A stretch of DNA of 64,000 nt from Phycisphaerales bacterium (GTDB lineage Bacteria > Planctomycetota > Phycisphaerae > Phycisphaerales > UBA1924): positions 57,581 through 121,580 of the forward strand of contig JALHNL010000001.1 in assembly GCA_022843545.1 (NCBI GenBank), written 5' to 3'. A program made the translations under genes and the position numbers. Positions 44,704 through 53,381 of the stretch are shown here, piece after piece (the stretch's first letter is position 1; each line of letters opens with the position of its first letter). Below the pieces are notes generated by a model. The model was given only the letters and a program-made list of their open reading frames with translations, searched no databases and was not told the DNA's origin.

Positions 44704-45207
44704 ATGAACATCGACTCGATCATGACCCGCGGGCTGGTGACGGTGGACCTCGACGAGACCGTGCAGGCGGTACGCGACAAGTTCGCTTTCCATCGCTTCC
44801 ATCACCTGCTGGTGCTGGAGCGGGGCACGCTGGTCGGCCTCATCACCGATCGCGATCTGCTCGCGAACCTGAGCCCGTTCGTGGGCAAGCCCACCGAGCG
44901 GTCGCAGGATCACTTTCTGCTCGAGCGCCGGGCTCACCAGATCATGAACCGCGGCGTGATCGCCGTGAGCCCCGACACGCCGATCAAGCTCGCGCTTGGG
45001 CGCATGCTGCTGGAGGGCGGGTCGTGCGTGGTCGTGTGCGACGCGGCGCGTGTGCCGACCGGGATCGTCACCTGGCACGACATGCTGCGCTACCTCATGG
45101 AGTGCGGCGTCGAGCCCGGCTGCACGCTCACGCGTGATCTCAGCCAGCCCCGCGCCGACGCCCCGCGCGAGCCCGACACCCGCACCACGCCAAGCCCGTT
45201 CATCTGA
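44704..45207 (+). CDS. Two-CBS-domain protein
   Basis: A 167-aa protein made of a pair of CBS domains (MNIDSIMTRGLVTVDLDETV to DRDLLANL, then ILNRGVIAVS-like AHQIMNRGVIAVSPDTPIKL to TWHDMLRYL) with a polar tail. CBS pairs bind adenosine nucleotides and sense energy state. GGGAG lies 8 nt before ATG 44704. Partner unknown. Confidence 0.9.
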   Translation: MNIDSIMTRGLVTVDLDETVQAVRDKFAFHRFHHLLVLERGTLVGLITDRDLLANLSPFVGKPTERSQDHFLLERRAHQIMNRGVIAVSPDTPIKLALGRMLLEGGSCVVVCDAARVPTGIVTWHDMLRYLMECGVEPGCTLTRDLSQPRADAPREPDTRTTPSPFI

Positions 45208-45960
45208 TCAGCGCGGGCTCACACGATCAACCTCAAGGATGTTCAGCCCCGCGCGGCGCGTGAGCGTGCCGGCCACTTCCACAGGCTCCGCGATAAGCGG
45301 GAGCAGGCCGTCGTCCATCGGGGCTCCGCCCGATCGGCAGAGCAGGTAGAACTCGTGCCCGCCACCGGGGCGAGCGGTCACGAGCATCGGCGGGATGCCG
45401 CCGCGCACGCAGAGCGTGGCGCAGGCCTTGTGCGGCTTGCCCTCGCCGGGCTTCATCGCGCCCAGGAAGCACTTGGAGTCCACGATCTCGCCGCGGAGCG
45501 TGACGGGGCCGAGCGAGGGTGCCGGCTCGATCGAGGGTTGGGGCCCTGCATCCGCGACAATCGCGGAGTCGCCGGGGTCGAGCTCGATGATCCGTCGGCC
45601 TTCTCGCTCGATGACGTATCCGCTGACTTTCGCGCCTTTCCGGTCCCAGGGCTGGGTGCGCGCAAGCGAGCCGCGCTTGCCCATCTCGACCAGAAGGTGC
45701 GCGGTGGGCTCGCCGTCGGAGTGTTCGATCAGCATTGGGTAGGGCGTGGTGAGGATCACGCCGGTGAACGTCCGCAGACTCTGATCGTCCCAGCGGCCCG
45801 CGCCCGGGTCGTTCTGCTTCACCGCCCAAACGAACGACAGCCCGGCCAGCAACCACAGCGAGAGGCCCGTGATGAAGAACAGCGGGCGCCGCAGCGCTCG
45901 CGGCAGCGGCAAGTAGCCGACGTAGAACGCCCCGCCCGTGTCTGAACGCGGCTCAGCCAT
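45208..45960 (-). CDS. Membrane-anchored protein with conserved DSKCFLG Cys motif
   Basis: A 250-aa protein, last gene of the sigma-ferric-reductase operon. One span near the N-terminus (LFFITGLSLWLLAGLSFVWA) follows a FYVGYLPLP motif; the exported part contains VDSKCFLGAMKPGEGKPHKA-C and LCVRGGIPPMLV. This Cys-rich pattern recurs in proteins beside Rieske or molybdenum redox systems, so a redox subunit role is likely but not proved. It overlaps the upstream fusion gene by 8 bp. Cysteines could bind a metal or form disulfides. Confidence 0.65.
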   Translation of the reverse strand: MAEPRSDTGGAFYVGYLPLPRALRRPLFFITGLSLWLLAGLSFVWAVKQNDPGAGRWDDQSLRTFTGVILTTPYPMLIEHSDGEPTAHLLVEMGKRGSLARTQPWDRKGAKVSGYVIEREGRRIIELDPGDSAIVADAGPQPSIEPAPSLGPVTLRGEIVDSKCFLGAMKPGEGKPHKACATLCVRGGIPPMLVTARPGGGHEFYLLCRSGGAPMDDGLLPLIAEPVEVAGTLTRRAGLNILEVDRVSPR

Positions 45961-47002
45961 GGGCTCGCTCCTTCCGCTGAGCGGGCGAAGCCGGTCCGGT
46001 CTGCGGCGATGGCCGAGGGCTCACCTGGACCCGGCCCGCCGTGATCCGTACCGGGTAGGTCGCGATCTGCTCCTTGAACGGCGGCGGAGAGCGACCGTCT
46101 TCAGGGCGGTACTGCCAGCCGTGCCAGGGGCAGGTGATGCAGCCGTCGATGATCTTGCCTTCGCCCAGCGGCCCGCCCTGATGGGCGCAGAGGTTGGAGA
46201 CGGCGCTGACCGCGCCGTTGTGCTTGAAGACCGCGATGCGCTCCCCGCCGGCGCAGACGGTGCGGGCACGCGACTCGGGGATCTCGTCGATGGCCCCCAC
46301 GTCGATCCAGTCACTATCGCCCGCGATCTTGTCCCGCCGCGACTCTCGCCCGGCGGCGGCGATGTGCAGGGAAGAGATCACCGCCAACCCTGCGAGCGTG
46401 AGCGTGGGAGTCAGCCACCCGGTGTCCGCCTGAAGACTCCCGAGAGCCACGTGACCCACGAGCAACGCGTACGCGACGTACACCAGCATGTGCAGCCGCT
46501 TCCAGACCGCCGGCGAGAGGTTCTTCAGCCAGAAGTCGTGGCTGGTCGCGGCCATGATGAGCAGGATGACCAGCGCGGCCAGGCCCAGCCACTCAAAGGG
46601 AAACGCCCGCAGCGAGCCCACGTTCGTATTGCTCTCCAGCAGCGACACCAGCGGCGATACCACGCCGAAGCCGTGGTAGTAGCCGATCACGCCCAGGGCG
46701 TGAATCATCGCTACCAGCGCGGTGAGCACGCCCAGGTGGCGGCGGTTGTAGAGCACAGGCAGAAAGACCGGGTTCAGGCGTGCCAAGGGGCCGATGCACA
46801 GGATCAGATGCAACATCACCATCGCGCACGCGCCGCTGGCGCGGATGAGCAGGATCTCGTCGCTCGCGGCGCGATCGCCTGCGTGGATGACCTTGGACAC
46901 CGTAAAGAACACGGCGACGAAGAGCGCTATGCCCGCGACCGCGACGGCGTCATACACGCGCTTGTGCCCCGACCACTGCACCGCCCGGTAAGCGACGCTC
47001 AT
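45953..47002 (-). CDS. Ferric-reductase-like membrane domain fused to a Rieske [2Fe-2S] domain
   Basis: A 349-aa fusion. Residues 15-215 have six membrane helices of the ferric reductase/NOX-like haem-binding type, with His residues in ALVAMIHALGVIGYYHGFG, KRLHMLVYVAYALLVGHVAL and SLHIAAA. The C-terminal Rieske domain (about 225-335) has both cluster motifs, CAHQGGPLGEG and CPWHGWQY. Electrons probably pass between the cluster and membrane haems. It starts by ATGA overlap with a 48-codon gene and ends in overlap with the Cys-motif gene, inside an operon headed by an ECF sigma factor. Confidence 0.88.
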   Translation of the reverse strand: MSVAYRAVQWSGHKRVYDAVAVAGIALFVAVFFTVSKVIHAGDRAASDEILLIRASGACAMVMLHLILCIGPLARLNPVFLPVLYNRRHLGVLTALVAMIHALGVIGYYHGFGVVSPLVSLLESNTNVGSLRAFPFEWLGLAALVILLIMAATSHDFWLKNLSPAVWKRLHMLVYVAYALLVGHVALGSLQADTGWLTPTLTLAGLAVISSLHIAAAGRESRRDKIAGDSDWIDVGAIDEIPESRARTVCAGGERIAVFKHNGAVSAVSNLCAHQGGPLGEGKIIDGCITCPWHGWQYRPEDGRSPPPFKEQIATYPVRITAGRVQVSPRPSPQTGPASPAQRKERAHG

Positions 47003-47145
47003 CGGGCCGCTCCCGGAGCGGTCGCGGCGTGATCGGGTGTGATGGCGGGGCGGCGCACGAGCAAGCCGGCCAGCACCAGCGCCAGCGCGAGGGGCGGCAG
47101 GAGATACCAGATGATCGCGTGAGCCCGGCGCTGCGAACGCGTCAT
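46999..47145 (-). CDS. 48-aa single-span membrane protein
   Basis: A tiny frame starting ATG 47145 and ending TGA at 47001-46999: MTRSQRRAHAIIWYLLPP, then LALALVLAGLLVRRP. One membrane span, basic N-terminus. Both ends are 4-bp ATGA overlaps with its neighbours, which is strong evidence that it is translated. It is probably a small subunit or assembly factor of the ferric-reductase/Rieske complex. Confidence 0.65.
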   Translation of the reverse strand: MTRSQRRAHAIIWYLLPPLALALVLAGLLVRRPAITPDHAATAPGAAR

Positions 47146-47366
47146 GGGCGAGCCTCCGACGCGGCCGAGCCTCGCCGCACCCAGGCAAGGACGAGGGGCC
47201 AGAGCATCATGGCGCCGGGCCAGATGATCGCCCGGAACCCCCAGTCCGCGCCCCGGGCGGTGGGATCAACGCCCGCGACCCACCGCAGGCTGAACAGCGT
47301 CGCCACCAGCGCGCCGAGGCCCAGGTACGCCATCGTCAGCGCGACGACGATCTCCGCCGGGCTCAC
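47142..47366 (-). CDS. 74-aa two-span membrane protein
   Basis: A small membrane protein: EIVVALTMAYLGLGALVATLF and GFRAIIWPGAMMLWPLVLAW are the two spans. GTG 47366 overlaps the anti-sigma stop (GTGA), and its own stop overlaps the next ATG (ATGA). Function unknown; the overlaps place it firmly within the redox operon. Confidence 0.7.
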   Translation of the reverse strand: MSPAEIVVALTMAYLGLGALVATLFSLRWVAGVDPTARGADWGFRAIIWPGAMMLWPLVLAWVRRGSAASEARP

Positions 47367-47626
47367 TCGGACTCTCCGGACTGCACGAGCGCCCGCCGGG
47401 CCGCCTCAACGGCCTTCACCAGGTCGGGCGGCAGTTTGTCGAGCGAGGTGCCCGGGCCGCGCATCGCGGCCTTGCCCGCGCGGATGGTGGCGCGATAGCT
47501 CGCCAGGTAGTTCACGCACGAGAGGCACACCGCCAGGTGCTTCTCGAAGCGGGCCACCTCGTCCGCGGGGAGCTCGCCGTCCACATAAGCCATCAGGAAA
47601 TCCAGAACTTCACGGCACGTCAGCAC
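47363..47626 (-). CDS. Zinc-finger anti-sigma factor (zf-HC2)
   Basis: An 87-aa protein with the anti-sigma zinc motif: LTCREVLDFLMAYVDGEL, then H and CLSC in FEKHLAVCLSCVNYL (H-x3-C-x2-C). No membrane span, so it is a soluble, perhaps redox-sensing, anti-sigma factor. It overlaps the sigma gene by 7 bp and is expected to hold that sigma factor inactive until the zinc site is oxidised or a partner binds. Confidence 0.87.
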   Translation of the reverse strand: MLTCREVLDFLMAYVDGELPADEVARFEKHLAVCLSCVNYLASYRATIRAGKAAMRGPGTSLDKLPPDLVKAVEAARRALVQSGESE

Positions 47627-48273
47627 GCTTCACCTCCATCCGCACGCATGTGCGGGTCCAGCAGCGCCCGCAGGGCCTGGCGCGCGCGGTGCAGTTTGGT
47701 CTTGACGGCGTTGGAAGAGATCCCCAGGGCCTGCGCGGCTTCCTCGGTGCTCAAGTCCTCGATGTCGCGCAGCAGCAGGATCTCGCGGTAGGTTTCCGGC
47801 AGTTCGCCGATCTTCTCCCGCACCAGCCGGGCCGTCGCCTCCGAGGTCTCGGCACGCTCGAGCCGGTCCGGGGCCCAGGGCTCCGCAGGGCGGGTCTGGT
47901 GCCCGTCGGGCAAGAAGGTCGGCAACAGGTCTTCGATCGACGACTCCGGGCGTCGGCGGCGCGTGCGCAGCTTCATCAGGCATGCGTTGACGGTGATGCG
48001 GTGGAGCCAGGTGGTGAGCAGCGCCCGACCATCAAAGCGATGCAGGTTGCGGAACGCGCTGAGCAGCGCATCCTGAACCGCCTCGCGCGCGTCGTCATCG
48101 GTGGGCAGCATGCGACGGGCCACCGCCAGCATGCGCCCCCCGGCCATGTCCATCAGGTCGCGGAAGGCCGCGTCCTCACCCTGCCGAAGCCGTCCCAGAA
48201 GCGCGGCCTGCTCGGCTTGGCTGGGATCAGGACTCGGACACGCGGGTGTCATGCAGTTGAGCGTACCGGCCAT
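47620..48273 (-). CDS. ECF-type RNA polymerase sigma factor
   Basis: A sigma-70 family protein with regions 2 and 4 only: LLTTWLHRITVNACLMKLRT ends region 2, and region 4 is GELPETYREILLLRDIEDLS with STEEAAQALGISSNAVKTKL. The start is uncertain: ATG 48273 has GGAG 8 nt upstream (217 aa), while ATG 48252 gives 210 aa. It heads an operon with its anti-sigma factor, two small membrane proteins, the ferric-reductase/Rieske fusion and the Cys-motif protein, and is divergent from DoxX. Confidence 0.92.
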   Translation of the reverse strand: MAGTLNCMTPACPSPDPSQAEQAALLGRLRQGEDAAFRDLMDMAGGRMLAVARRMLPTDDDAREAVQDALLSAFRNLHRFDGRALLTTWLHRITVNACLMKLRTRRRRPESSIEDLLPTFLPDGHQTRPAEPWAPDRLERAETSEATARLVREKIGELPETYREILLLRDIEDLSTEEAAQALGISSNAVKTKLHRARQALRALLDPHMRADGGEAC

Positions 48274-48423
48274 CGCGTGGGCTCCGAGCAAAGGGCGCGA
48301 CACCTCTTGAATGCCGGGGCATTGCAGATGGTGCCGCGCTGATCACGTGATTCCGTGAGTCGGCCGGTCGGGCAGGTTCCCGATGTTCGCCCCCGCCCGC
48401 TCAAACCCCGCCGGAGAATGGCC

Positions 48424-48849
48424 ATGGCCGGAGCATTGTCCTGGGTGATGCAGGTGATCGCGGCCGCGATCTTTGCGCAAACCCTGTTCTTCAAGTTCAC
48501 CGGGGCCGAGGAGAGCCGCTGGATCTTCTCCCAACTGGGGGTTGAACCATGGGGCCGCCTGATCGCGGGGGTGTCCGAGCTCGCGGTGGTCGTTCTGCTG
48601 CTGATTCCCAAGACCTCGGCGATCGGCGCCGTGATGGGCCTGGGTGTCATCAGCGGGGCGATCTTCTCGCACCTGTTCGTTCTGGGGATCGCCGTCAAGG
48701 GCGACGGCGGATTCCTCTTCGTGCTCGCCCTGATCGTTTTCGGATGCTGTGCGGGCGTCGCCTGGATCCGCCGTGCGGACATCCCCTTCATTGGTGATCG
48801 TCTGGCGGCCCGTCCCTTGGCGGCGGGCACAGTGGCGAGTCCGCGGTAA
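48424..48849 (+). CDS. DoxX-like membrane protein
   Basis: A 141-aa protein with four membrane spans and the family pattern IAAAIFAQTLFFKFTGAEES at the first loop and GRLIAGVSELAVVVLLLIP for span two. DoxX-type proteins are linked to quinone or thiol redox membrane complexes. ATG 48424 has GGAGA at 8 nt; ATG 48418 is too close to it. Its divergence from the ECF sigma redox operon suggests shared control. Confidence 0.85.
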   Translation: MAGALSWVMQVIAAAIFAQTLFFKFTGAEESRWIFSQLGVEPWGRLIAGVSELAVVVLLLIPKTSAIGAVMGLGVISGAIFSHLFVLGIAVKGDGGFLFVLALIVFGCCAGVAWIRRADIPFIGDRLAARPLAAGTVASPR

Positions 48850-48903
48850 CCCCAACCGGGGATTCGCGCGACACCGCTGATCGATTCCGGTATCGTAATG
48901 CCC

Positions 48904-49479
48904 ATGAGTCACGGGGCTGAAATGTCGCCAACAGATATCACGACGGGAGCCGCGCCCGCGGACCGGGCACGCGCCTCGGTGTGCGCGGTCTTGCAGCAAC
49001 TCATCGATCTGCTCGACGGCGTCTCGCCCGAGCAGTATGTGCGGAGCCCGGTCGGACAGGTTCACTCGGCCATCGGCCCGCACCTGCGGCACTGCCTTGA
49101 CCACGTCGAAGCGTTCCTGACCGCGCTCATCACCGGGCGTCTGGACTTTGATCACCGCGAGCGCGGCACGGCCGTTGAACGCGATGTGACCGCGGCCCGG
49201 GCCGAAGCCCGCCGGCTGATGGCCGCGCTGAGGGCGCTCGACGCCGAGTCGCTCGACCGCCCGCTGGACATGACCATCCAGGTCGCGGAGGACGGGTCGG
49301 CCGTGGCGGTGAAGACCACGGCGCTGCGTGAACTGGCTTATCTGCTCGCTCACACCATCCACCACAACGCCCTGATCGGCGTGATGGCGCGGACGATGGG
49401 CGTGCCCCTGCCCGCCCGCTTCGGCTATGCGCCCTCAACGCTGAGCTTCCTGAACAGGACAGGCGAGTGTGCACGCTGA
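48904..49479 (+). CDS. DinB-family metal-binding protein
   Basis: A 191-aa four-helix protein. The metal-binding His pattern is visible: HLRHCLDHVEAF near residue 60 and LAHTIHHNALIG near 155, as in DinB/YfiT-like thiol-dependent transferases. TATCGT lies 7 nt before ATG 48904, so I prefer this start to ATG 48898. Its end overlaps the NRDE gene by 13 bp. Confidence 0.8.
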   Translation: MSHGAEMSPTDITTGAAPADRARASVCAVLQQLIDLLDGVSPEQYVRSPVGQVHSAIGPHLRHCLDHVEAFLTALITGRLDFDHRERGTAVERDVTAARAEARRLMAALRALDAESLDRPLDMTIQVAEDGSAVAVKTTALRELAYLLAHTIHHNALIGVMARTMGVPLPARFGYAPSTLSFLNRTGECAR

Positions 49480-50222
49480 CGATCATCGCCGCCGGGCGAA
49501 GTGGTGAATGCCGGCTCGCCTTCAACCGGGATGAGCAGCGCACGCGCGGGCGGGCGCTGCCGCCGAGCGTCCGGCGACTCGAGGGCAACGCGGTCACGAT
49601 GCTGGCCCCCACCGACGCCGACGCGGAAGGAACCTGGATCGGGGTCAGCGACCACGGTCTCATCGCGGCGGTGCTGAACGTCAACCCGCCCGGGCCGCCG
49701 CCGGGGGGCACGATCTCACGCGGGCTGATCGTTCCCGCCGTGCTGTCCCGGCGCTCGCTCGCGGACGCTCTGGACCGCCTGGCCACACTGCCCACCGGCG
49801 CGATGAAGCCCTTCCGCCTGGTGCTGACCGACGGGCGCGAACTGGCCGAGGTGGTGGGCGGCGAACGTGCGCAGAACACGATCGCACGGAGCCCTGTTCC
49901 CGCCGCGTGGATGCGGTGTTCATCCGGCCTGGGCGACGGGGTGGTGGAGCCGGCGCGGCGGGCGTTGTTCGAGTCGATGGTCCACTCATCCGGGAGATTC
50001 GGCGCGAGCGAGCAGGACGCGTTTCATGCCCACCGCTGGGAAGGGCGCGGGCACCTCTCTGTGCTCATGAGCCGGGCCGACGCCCGCACCGTGTCGCGCA
50101 CGGTCATCACGCTGGGCGCGGGCCTCGCGACCGTGTCGTACGCGGACATCGACGACGCCGGGCCGCGCAGAGCCATCGCATCGAGCCTGCCGCTGGTGCC
50201 GCGCGAGGGTGCTCGCTCGTGA
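49467..50222 (+). CDS. NRDE (TANGO2-like) family protein
   Basis: A 251-aa protein starting MCTLTIIA with the family motif LAFNRDEQRTRGRALPP near residue 20, and the later GTWIGVSDHGLIAAVLN and RGLIVPAVL. The N-terminal Cys plus NRDE motif resembles an Ntn-hydrolase arrangement; its role is uncertain (haem or lipid handling is proposed for eukaryotic TANGO2). GTG 49467 overlaps the DinB gene and the end overlaps the next gene by 14 bp. Confidence 0.88.
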   Translation: MCTLTIIAAGRSGECRLAFNRDEQRTRGRALPPSVRRLEGNAVTMLAPTDADAEGTWIGVSDHGLIAAVLNVNPPGPPPGGTISRGLIVPAVLSRRSLADALDRLATLPTGAMKPFRLVLTDGRELAEVVGGERAQNTIARSPVPAAWMRCSSGLGDGVVEPARRALFESMVHSSGRFGASEQDAFHAHRWEGRGHLSVLMSRADARTVSRTVITLGAGLATVSYADIDDAGPRRAIASSLPLVPREGARS

Positions 50223-51318
50223 GCCCCCCCCCGAGCGCATTCCGCTGCGCTGGCGGGCGTGGGCCTCGGCGCAGAAGATCTGGCGCTGGGAGTTCTGGCC
50301 GAGGCAGGTGTTCTACCTGCCGCTCGTGCCCCTGTGGGGCGTGCTGCTGCTGAAGCACCGCGGCCGGCTGGTCTTCACCGCCACCAACCCGGGCATCCCG
50401 CACTCGGGCGTGCTGGGCGAGTCCAAGTTCGACACGCTCGCGCACATCCCCGCCGACCTGAAGCCGGATGGCGTGCGGCTGCCCGCGACCGACGACGCCT
50501 CGCCCGGCTCCGGCGAAGCCCGCGTTGCCCCCTTGATGGACGTGATGCGGCAGCGTGGCTGGTCGTTCCCGATCATCCTGAAGCCCGACGCGGGCGAGCG
50601 CGGGCGGAGCGTGAAGCTCGCACGCGACGAGGCCGCCGCGCGGGCGGCGCTGGAGGCTTATCGCGGCGCGATGCTGGCTCAGGTCTATCACCCCGGGCCA
50701 ATGGAGGCGGGGGTCTTCTACGTCCGCGAGCCGGGGCAGGAGCGCGGCCGCGTCTTCTCGATCACGCTCAAGGACTTTCCGGAAGTGATCGGCGACGGGC
50801 GCAGCACGATCCGCCGGCTGATCTGGGCCCACCCGCGCTATCGCCTGCAGGCGTCACGCTTCCTGGCACGGCTCCGCGAACAGGCCGACCGCGTGCCCGC
50901 GCCGGGCGAGCGCGTCCGCTTGGGCATCGCGGGCAACCACTGCCAGGGCACGCTCTTCCGCGACGGGGCGAAGCACATCACCCCGGGGCTGGAGGCCGCG
51001 ATCGAGCGTGCCGCCCGGGCGATCCCCGGCTTCCACTTCGGACGCTTCGACATCCGCTTCGCCACGCTGGACGACCTCGAGGCCGGGCGCGGGCTGGCGA
51101 TCATCGAGGCCAACGGCGTGCTCGCCGAGTCCACCAACATCTACGACCCGACCTGGCCGCTGTGGCGGGCGTACGCCACGCTCTACCGCCAGTGGCGGCT
51201 GGCCTGCCGGATCGGCGCGGCCAACGCGCGCGCGGGCGCTCGCGTCACGCCCACGCGCGAGATCCTGCGCACCTGGCGCGAGCACGTGCGGACGCGGGCC
51301 GATGACTTGTCTGACTGA
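50209..51318 (+). CDS. ATP-grasp family ligase-like protein
   Basis: A 369-aa protein with an ATP-grasp core: FPIILKPDAGERGRSVKLAR binds ATP, GRFDIRFATLDDLE and LAIIEANG carry the magnesium-binding Asp, Glu and Asn. An N-terminal hydrophobic stretch (VFYLPLVPLWGVLLL) suggests membrane contact. Such proteins ligate carboxylates to amines, but the substrate cannot be read. GTG 50209 overlaps the NRDE gene; no stronger start is visible. Confidence 0.78.
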   Translation: MLAREPPPERIPLRWRAWASAQKIWRWEFWPRQVFYLPLVPLWGVLLLKHRGRLVFTATNPGIPHSGVLGESKFDTLAHIPADLKPDGVRLPATDDASPGSGEARVAPLMDVMRQRGWSFPIILKPDAGERGRSVKLARDEAAARAALEAYRGAMLAQVYHPGPMEAGVFYVREPGQERGRVFSITLKDFPEVIGDGRSTIRRLIWAHPRYRLQASRFLARLREQADRVPAPGERVRLGIAGNHCQGTLFRDGAKHITPGLEAAIERAARAIPGFHFGRFDIRFATLDDLEAGRGLAIIEANGVLAESTNIYDPTWPLWRAYATLYRQWRLACRIGAANARAGARVTPTREILRTWREHVRTRADDLSD

Positions 51319-51377
51319 CGGCGGACGCCCCCCATCCCCCCACCCCCCCACCCCACCCACCGCAGCCCCCCCACCCC

Positions 51378-51413
51378 AAAAACGCAATCGGCCTTGGCTG
51401 TTCACCAAGGCCG
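51378..51413 (-). terminator. Terminator after tRNA-Ala
   Basis: CGGCCTTGG (51389-51397) pairs with CCAAGGCCG (51405-51413), and on the minus strand it is followed by ATTGCGTTTTT. It is 11 bp after the tRNA 3' end. The bases beyond (51325-51377) are C-rich low complexity. Confidence 0.85.
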
Positions 51414-51423
51414 TCGCTTCAAG

Positions 51424-51496
51424 TGGAGCGGAGGAGAGTCGAACTCCCGACCTCGTCATTGCGAACGACGCGCTCTACCAACTGAGCTACCGCCCC
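51424..51496 (-). tRNA. tRNA-Ala (anticodon CGC)
   Basis: A full 73-nt cloverleaf on the minus strand: acceptor GGGGCGG pairs with CCGCTCC and includes the G3-U70 pair that marks tRNA-Ala; D-arm GCTC/GAGC; anticodon loop TTCGCAA with anticodon CGC; T-arm GGAGTTCGACTCC. Discriminator A; CCA is not encoded. Confidence 0.93.
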
Positions 51497-51534
51497 AAGG
51501 GGGTGCGAGTATAGCGGGGCACCCGCCCGCTCGG

Positions 51535-52587
51535 CTACACCAGCATGGCCTTGAGCACCCGCATCTCGGTCTGGGCCTTGATCTCGGTTCGGTCGGCCAC
51601 CGCCGCGGGGACCAGCGTGGTCCGGCCCGCCTCGATCGTCACGGGCTCAAAGGCCGCGGTCCCGGCCCCGGTCGCCCGGCTCAGCACGCCCGTCCCCGAA
51701 AGGCCGATGAGGGCATAGCACACGGACCCGCCCGCGTCGGCGAGGTGGGCGGTGACGCCCGCGGGGATGCGCAGTTCGTCGAGCGTAAAGAACGACGTGG
51801 TGACCAGCCTGGCGCGGGCCTGGCCCGGGGGCAGGCGGGTGGCGTGGGGCGGGGGCGCGGGGGGGAAGTCGATGCACGCCAGGGCCTGCTCGACGTGCAG
51901 CTCGCGACCGGCCCGCCCCCAGTCAAAGACGCGGAACGTCGTGTCGCTGGGCGTCTGCACCTCCGCGACCACCACGCCCGCGCCCAGCGCATGAACCGTG
52001 CCCGAAGGCAGATTGTGGCACTCCCCCACCACCGCGGGCACCGCGATCATGTCCTTCGCCACCGTGCCGTCGGCGATGTGGGCGCGGAACTGCTCCGCCG
52101 TCAGGCCCGGACGAAGGCCCTTGTAGATCACCGCGCCGGGCTCGGCGTCGAGGATGTACCAGCACTCGGTCTTGAGCTTCGCGCTCGGGTGCCTGGCGGC
52201 GTAGGCCGGGCTGGGGTGCACCTGCACGCTGAGGTTCTCGCGCGCGTCCAGGAACTTGATGAGCAGCGGAAAGCCGCCGGCCCCCCCCACGCCCGAGGCG
52301 TCGTCGGCCAGACGGGCCGCGCCCAGCAGGTTGTGCCCCCACGCGGTGATGGCGTCATTGAGCGACTTGCCGGCCAGCGCGCCCGAGGCGATCACCGACC
52401 GGGCCGCCCCGCCCCCCGCGCCGCTGGCCGAAGTCTGCCCCATGTCGGCCAGTTCCCACGACTCGCCCACCTTGGCCCCCGGCTTCACGGGCTTGCCCAG
52501 GCGCGCCAGGCGATCGCCGCCCCAGACTTTGTCGTAGAGCAAGGGCACAAAAGTGAGCGGGTAGGGCGCGGGGTGATTCGGCGACAT
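51535..52587 (-). CDS. manA: Mannose-6-phosphate isomerase (class I type)
   Basis: A 350-aa cupin enzyme interconverting fructose-6-phosphate and mannose-6-phosphate. The start LTFVPLLYDKVWGGDRLARL and GESWELADM are typical, zinc ligands are in LSVQVHPSPAYAARHP, the Glu of KTECWYIL and the His of SGTVHALGAG. ATG 52587 lies exactly 6 nt after TATCCT on the minus strand (52599-52594). Confidence 0.9.
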   Translation of the reverse strand: MSPNHPAPYPLTFVPLLYDKVWGGDRLARLGKPVKPGAKVGESWELADMGQTSASGAGGGAARSVIASGALAGKSLNDAITAWGHNLLGAARLADDASGVGGAGGFPLLIKFLDARENLSVQVHPSPAYAARHPSAKLKTECWYILDAEPGAVIYKGLRPGLTAEQFRAHIADGTVAKDMIAVPAVVGECHNLPSGTVHALGAGVVVAEVQTPSDTTFRVFDWGRAGRELHVEQALACIDFPPAPPPHATRLPPGQARARLVTTSFFTLDELRIPAGVTAHLADAGGSVCYALIGLSGTGVLSRATGAGTAAFEPVTIEAGRTTLVPAAVADRTEIKAQTEMRVLKAMLV

Positions 52588-52922
52588 GGCCAGAGGATAC
52601 CGGGCGGTGGAGGCGACCGATGAGCAAAGGATGAGAAGCGACGAGCGATGAGTGCTGAGGACGAAGGAGGGGGACCAAGGCGCAGGCCCCCCCACCCCCC
52701 ACCCACCACCCACCACTTCATGCGCCGCCCATGAGCCGAGTCCTCGGAGCACATGCGCCATCCTGCGCACCGGCGCGAGCCATCCCCCTTCCATCCCCGC
52801 TCAGAGCCGCCGGGACATCAGTGGCATGGGTTGCGGCGGGGGGGCGGGGGGCGGGGGCGGGGTGCGCGTAGAGTTTGATGCTTCTTTCCCAAGCGATGCA
52901 GGGCATGGATGGAAGAGCCTCG
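52588..52922. other. Gene-free low-complexity interval
   Basis: 335 bp without a supported gene. It contains GA-rich repeats (GATGAGCAAAGGATGAGAAG, about 52619, and GACGAGCGATGAGTGCTGAG), C-rich and G-rich runs (52687-52712 and 52836-52862), and the -10 element of manA at its left end. Confidence 0.4.
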
Positions 52923-53381
52923 ATGCGTGATCCGCCCCCGGCCATCATCCACGTGGTCGACTCGTCCAGCGCGACGCTGCTTAATCGCGTGGATGATGAC
53001 GTCTTCGACCATCCCGTCCGGCCTGAACTGCTCAGCGCGTTCCTGGCCCAACCCTCGAACATTCTGGTGGTCGCGGTCGTCTCGGGCGTGGTCGTCGGAA
53101 TGGCCTCGGGCTTCACGTATGTTCACCCCGACAAGCCGCTGGCCCTCTTCCTGAACGAAGTCGGCGTTTCCAAGAGGTTCCATCGCCGCGGCATCGCCCG
53201 GCGGCTGATCGCCGCGATCCTCGACCGGGCCCGGGAGATGGGATGCCAAGAAGCCTGGGTGGCCACCGAGGTCGACAATCTGCCCGCTCGCGAGCTCTAC
53301 CGCGCCACCGGCGGCGTGGAGGATGACCGGCACGCCGTGGTGTACGTCTACCCGCTCAGCGGAAGAGGCGACGAGTCATGA
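52923..53381 (+). CDS. GNAT acetyltransferase (aminoglycoside 3-N-acetyltransferase I-like)
   Basis: A 152-aa GNAT protein. FLNEVGVSKRFHRRGIARRL is motif A with the acetyl-CoA loop RRGIAR, and EAWVATEVDNLPARELYRATGG is motif B; the order and the 'N-x-x-A-x-x-L-Y' pattern resemble AAC(3)-I. ATG 52923 has GGAAG 7 nt upstream; several in-frame ATGs upstream are unsupported. A resistance role is not implied: the family acetylates many amines. Confidence 0.78.
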   Translation: MRDPPPAIIHVVDSSSATLLNRVDDDVFDHPVRPELLSAFLAQPSNILVVAVVSGVVVGMASGFTYVHPDKPLALFLNEVGVSKRFHRRGIARRLIAAILDRAREMGCQEAWVATEVDNLPARELYRATGGVEDDRHAVVYVYPLSGRGDES

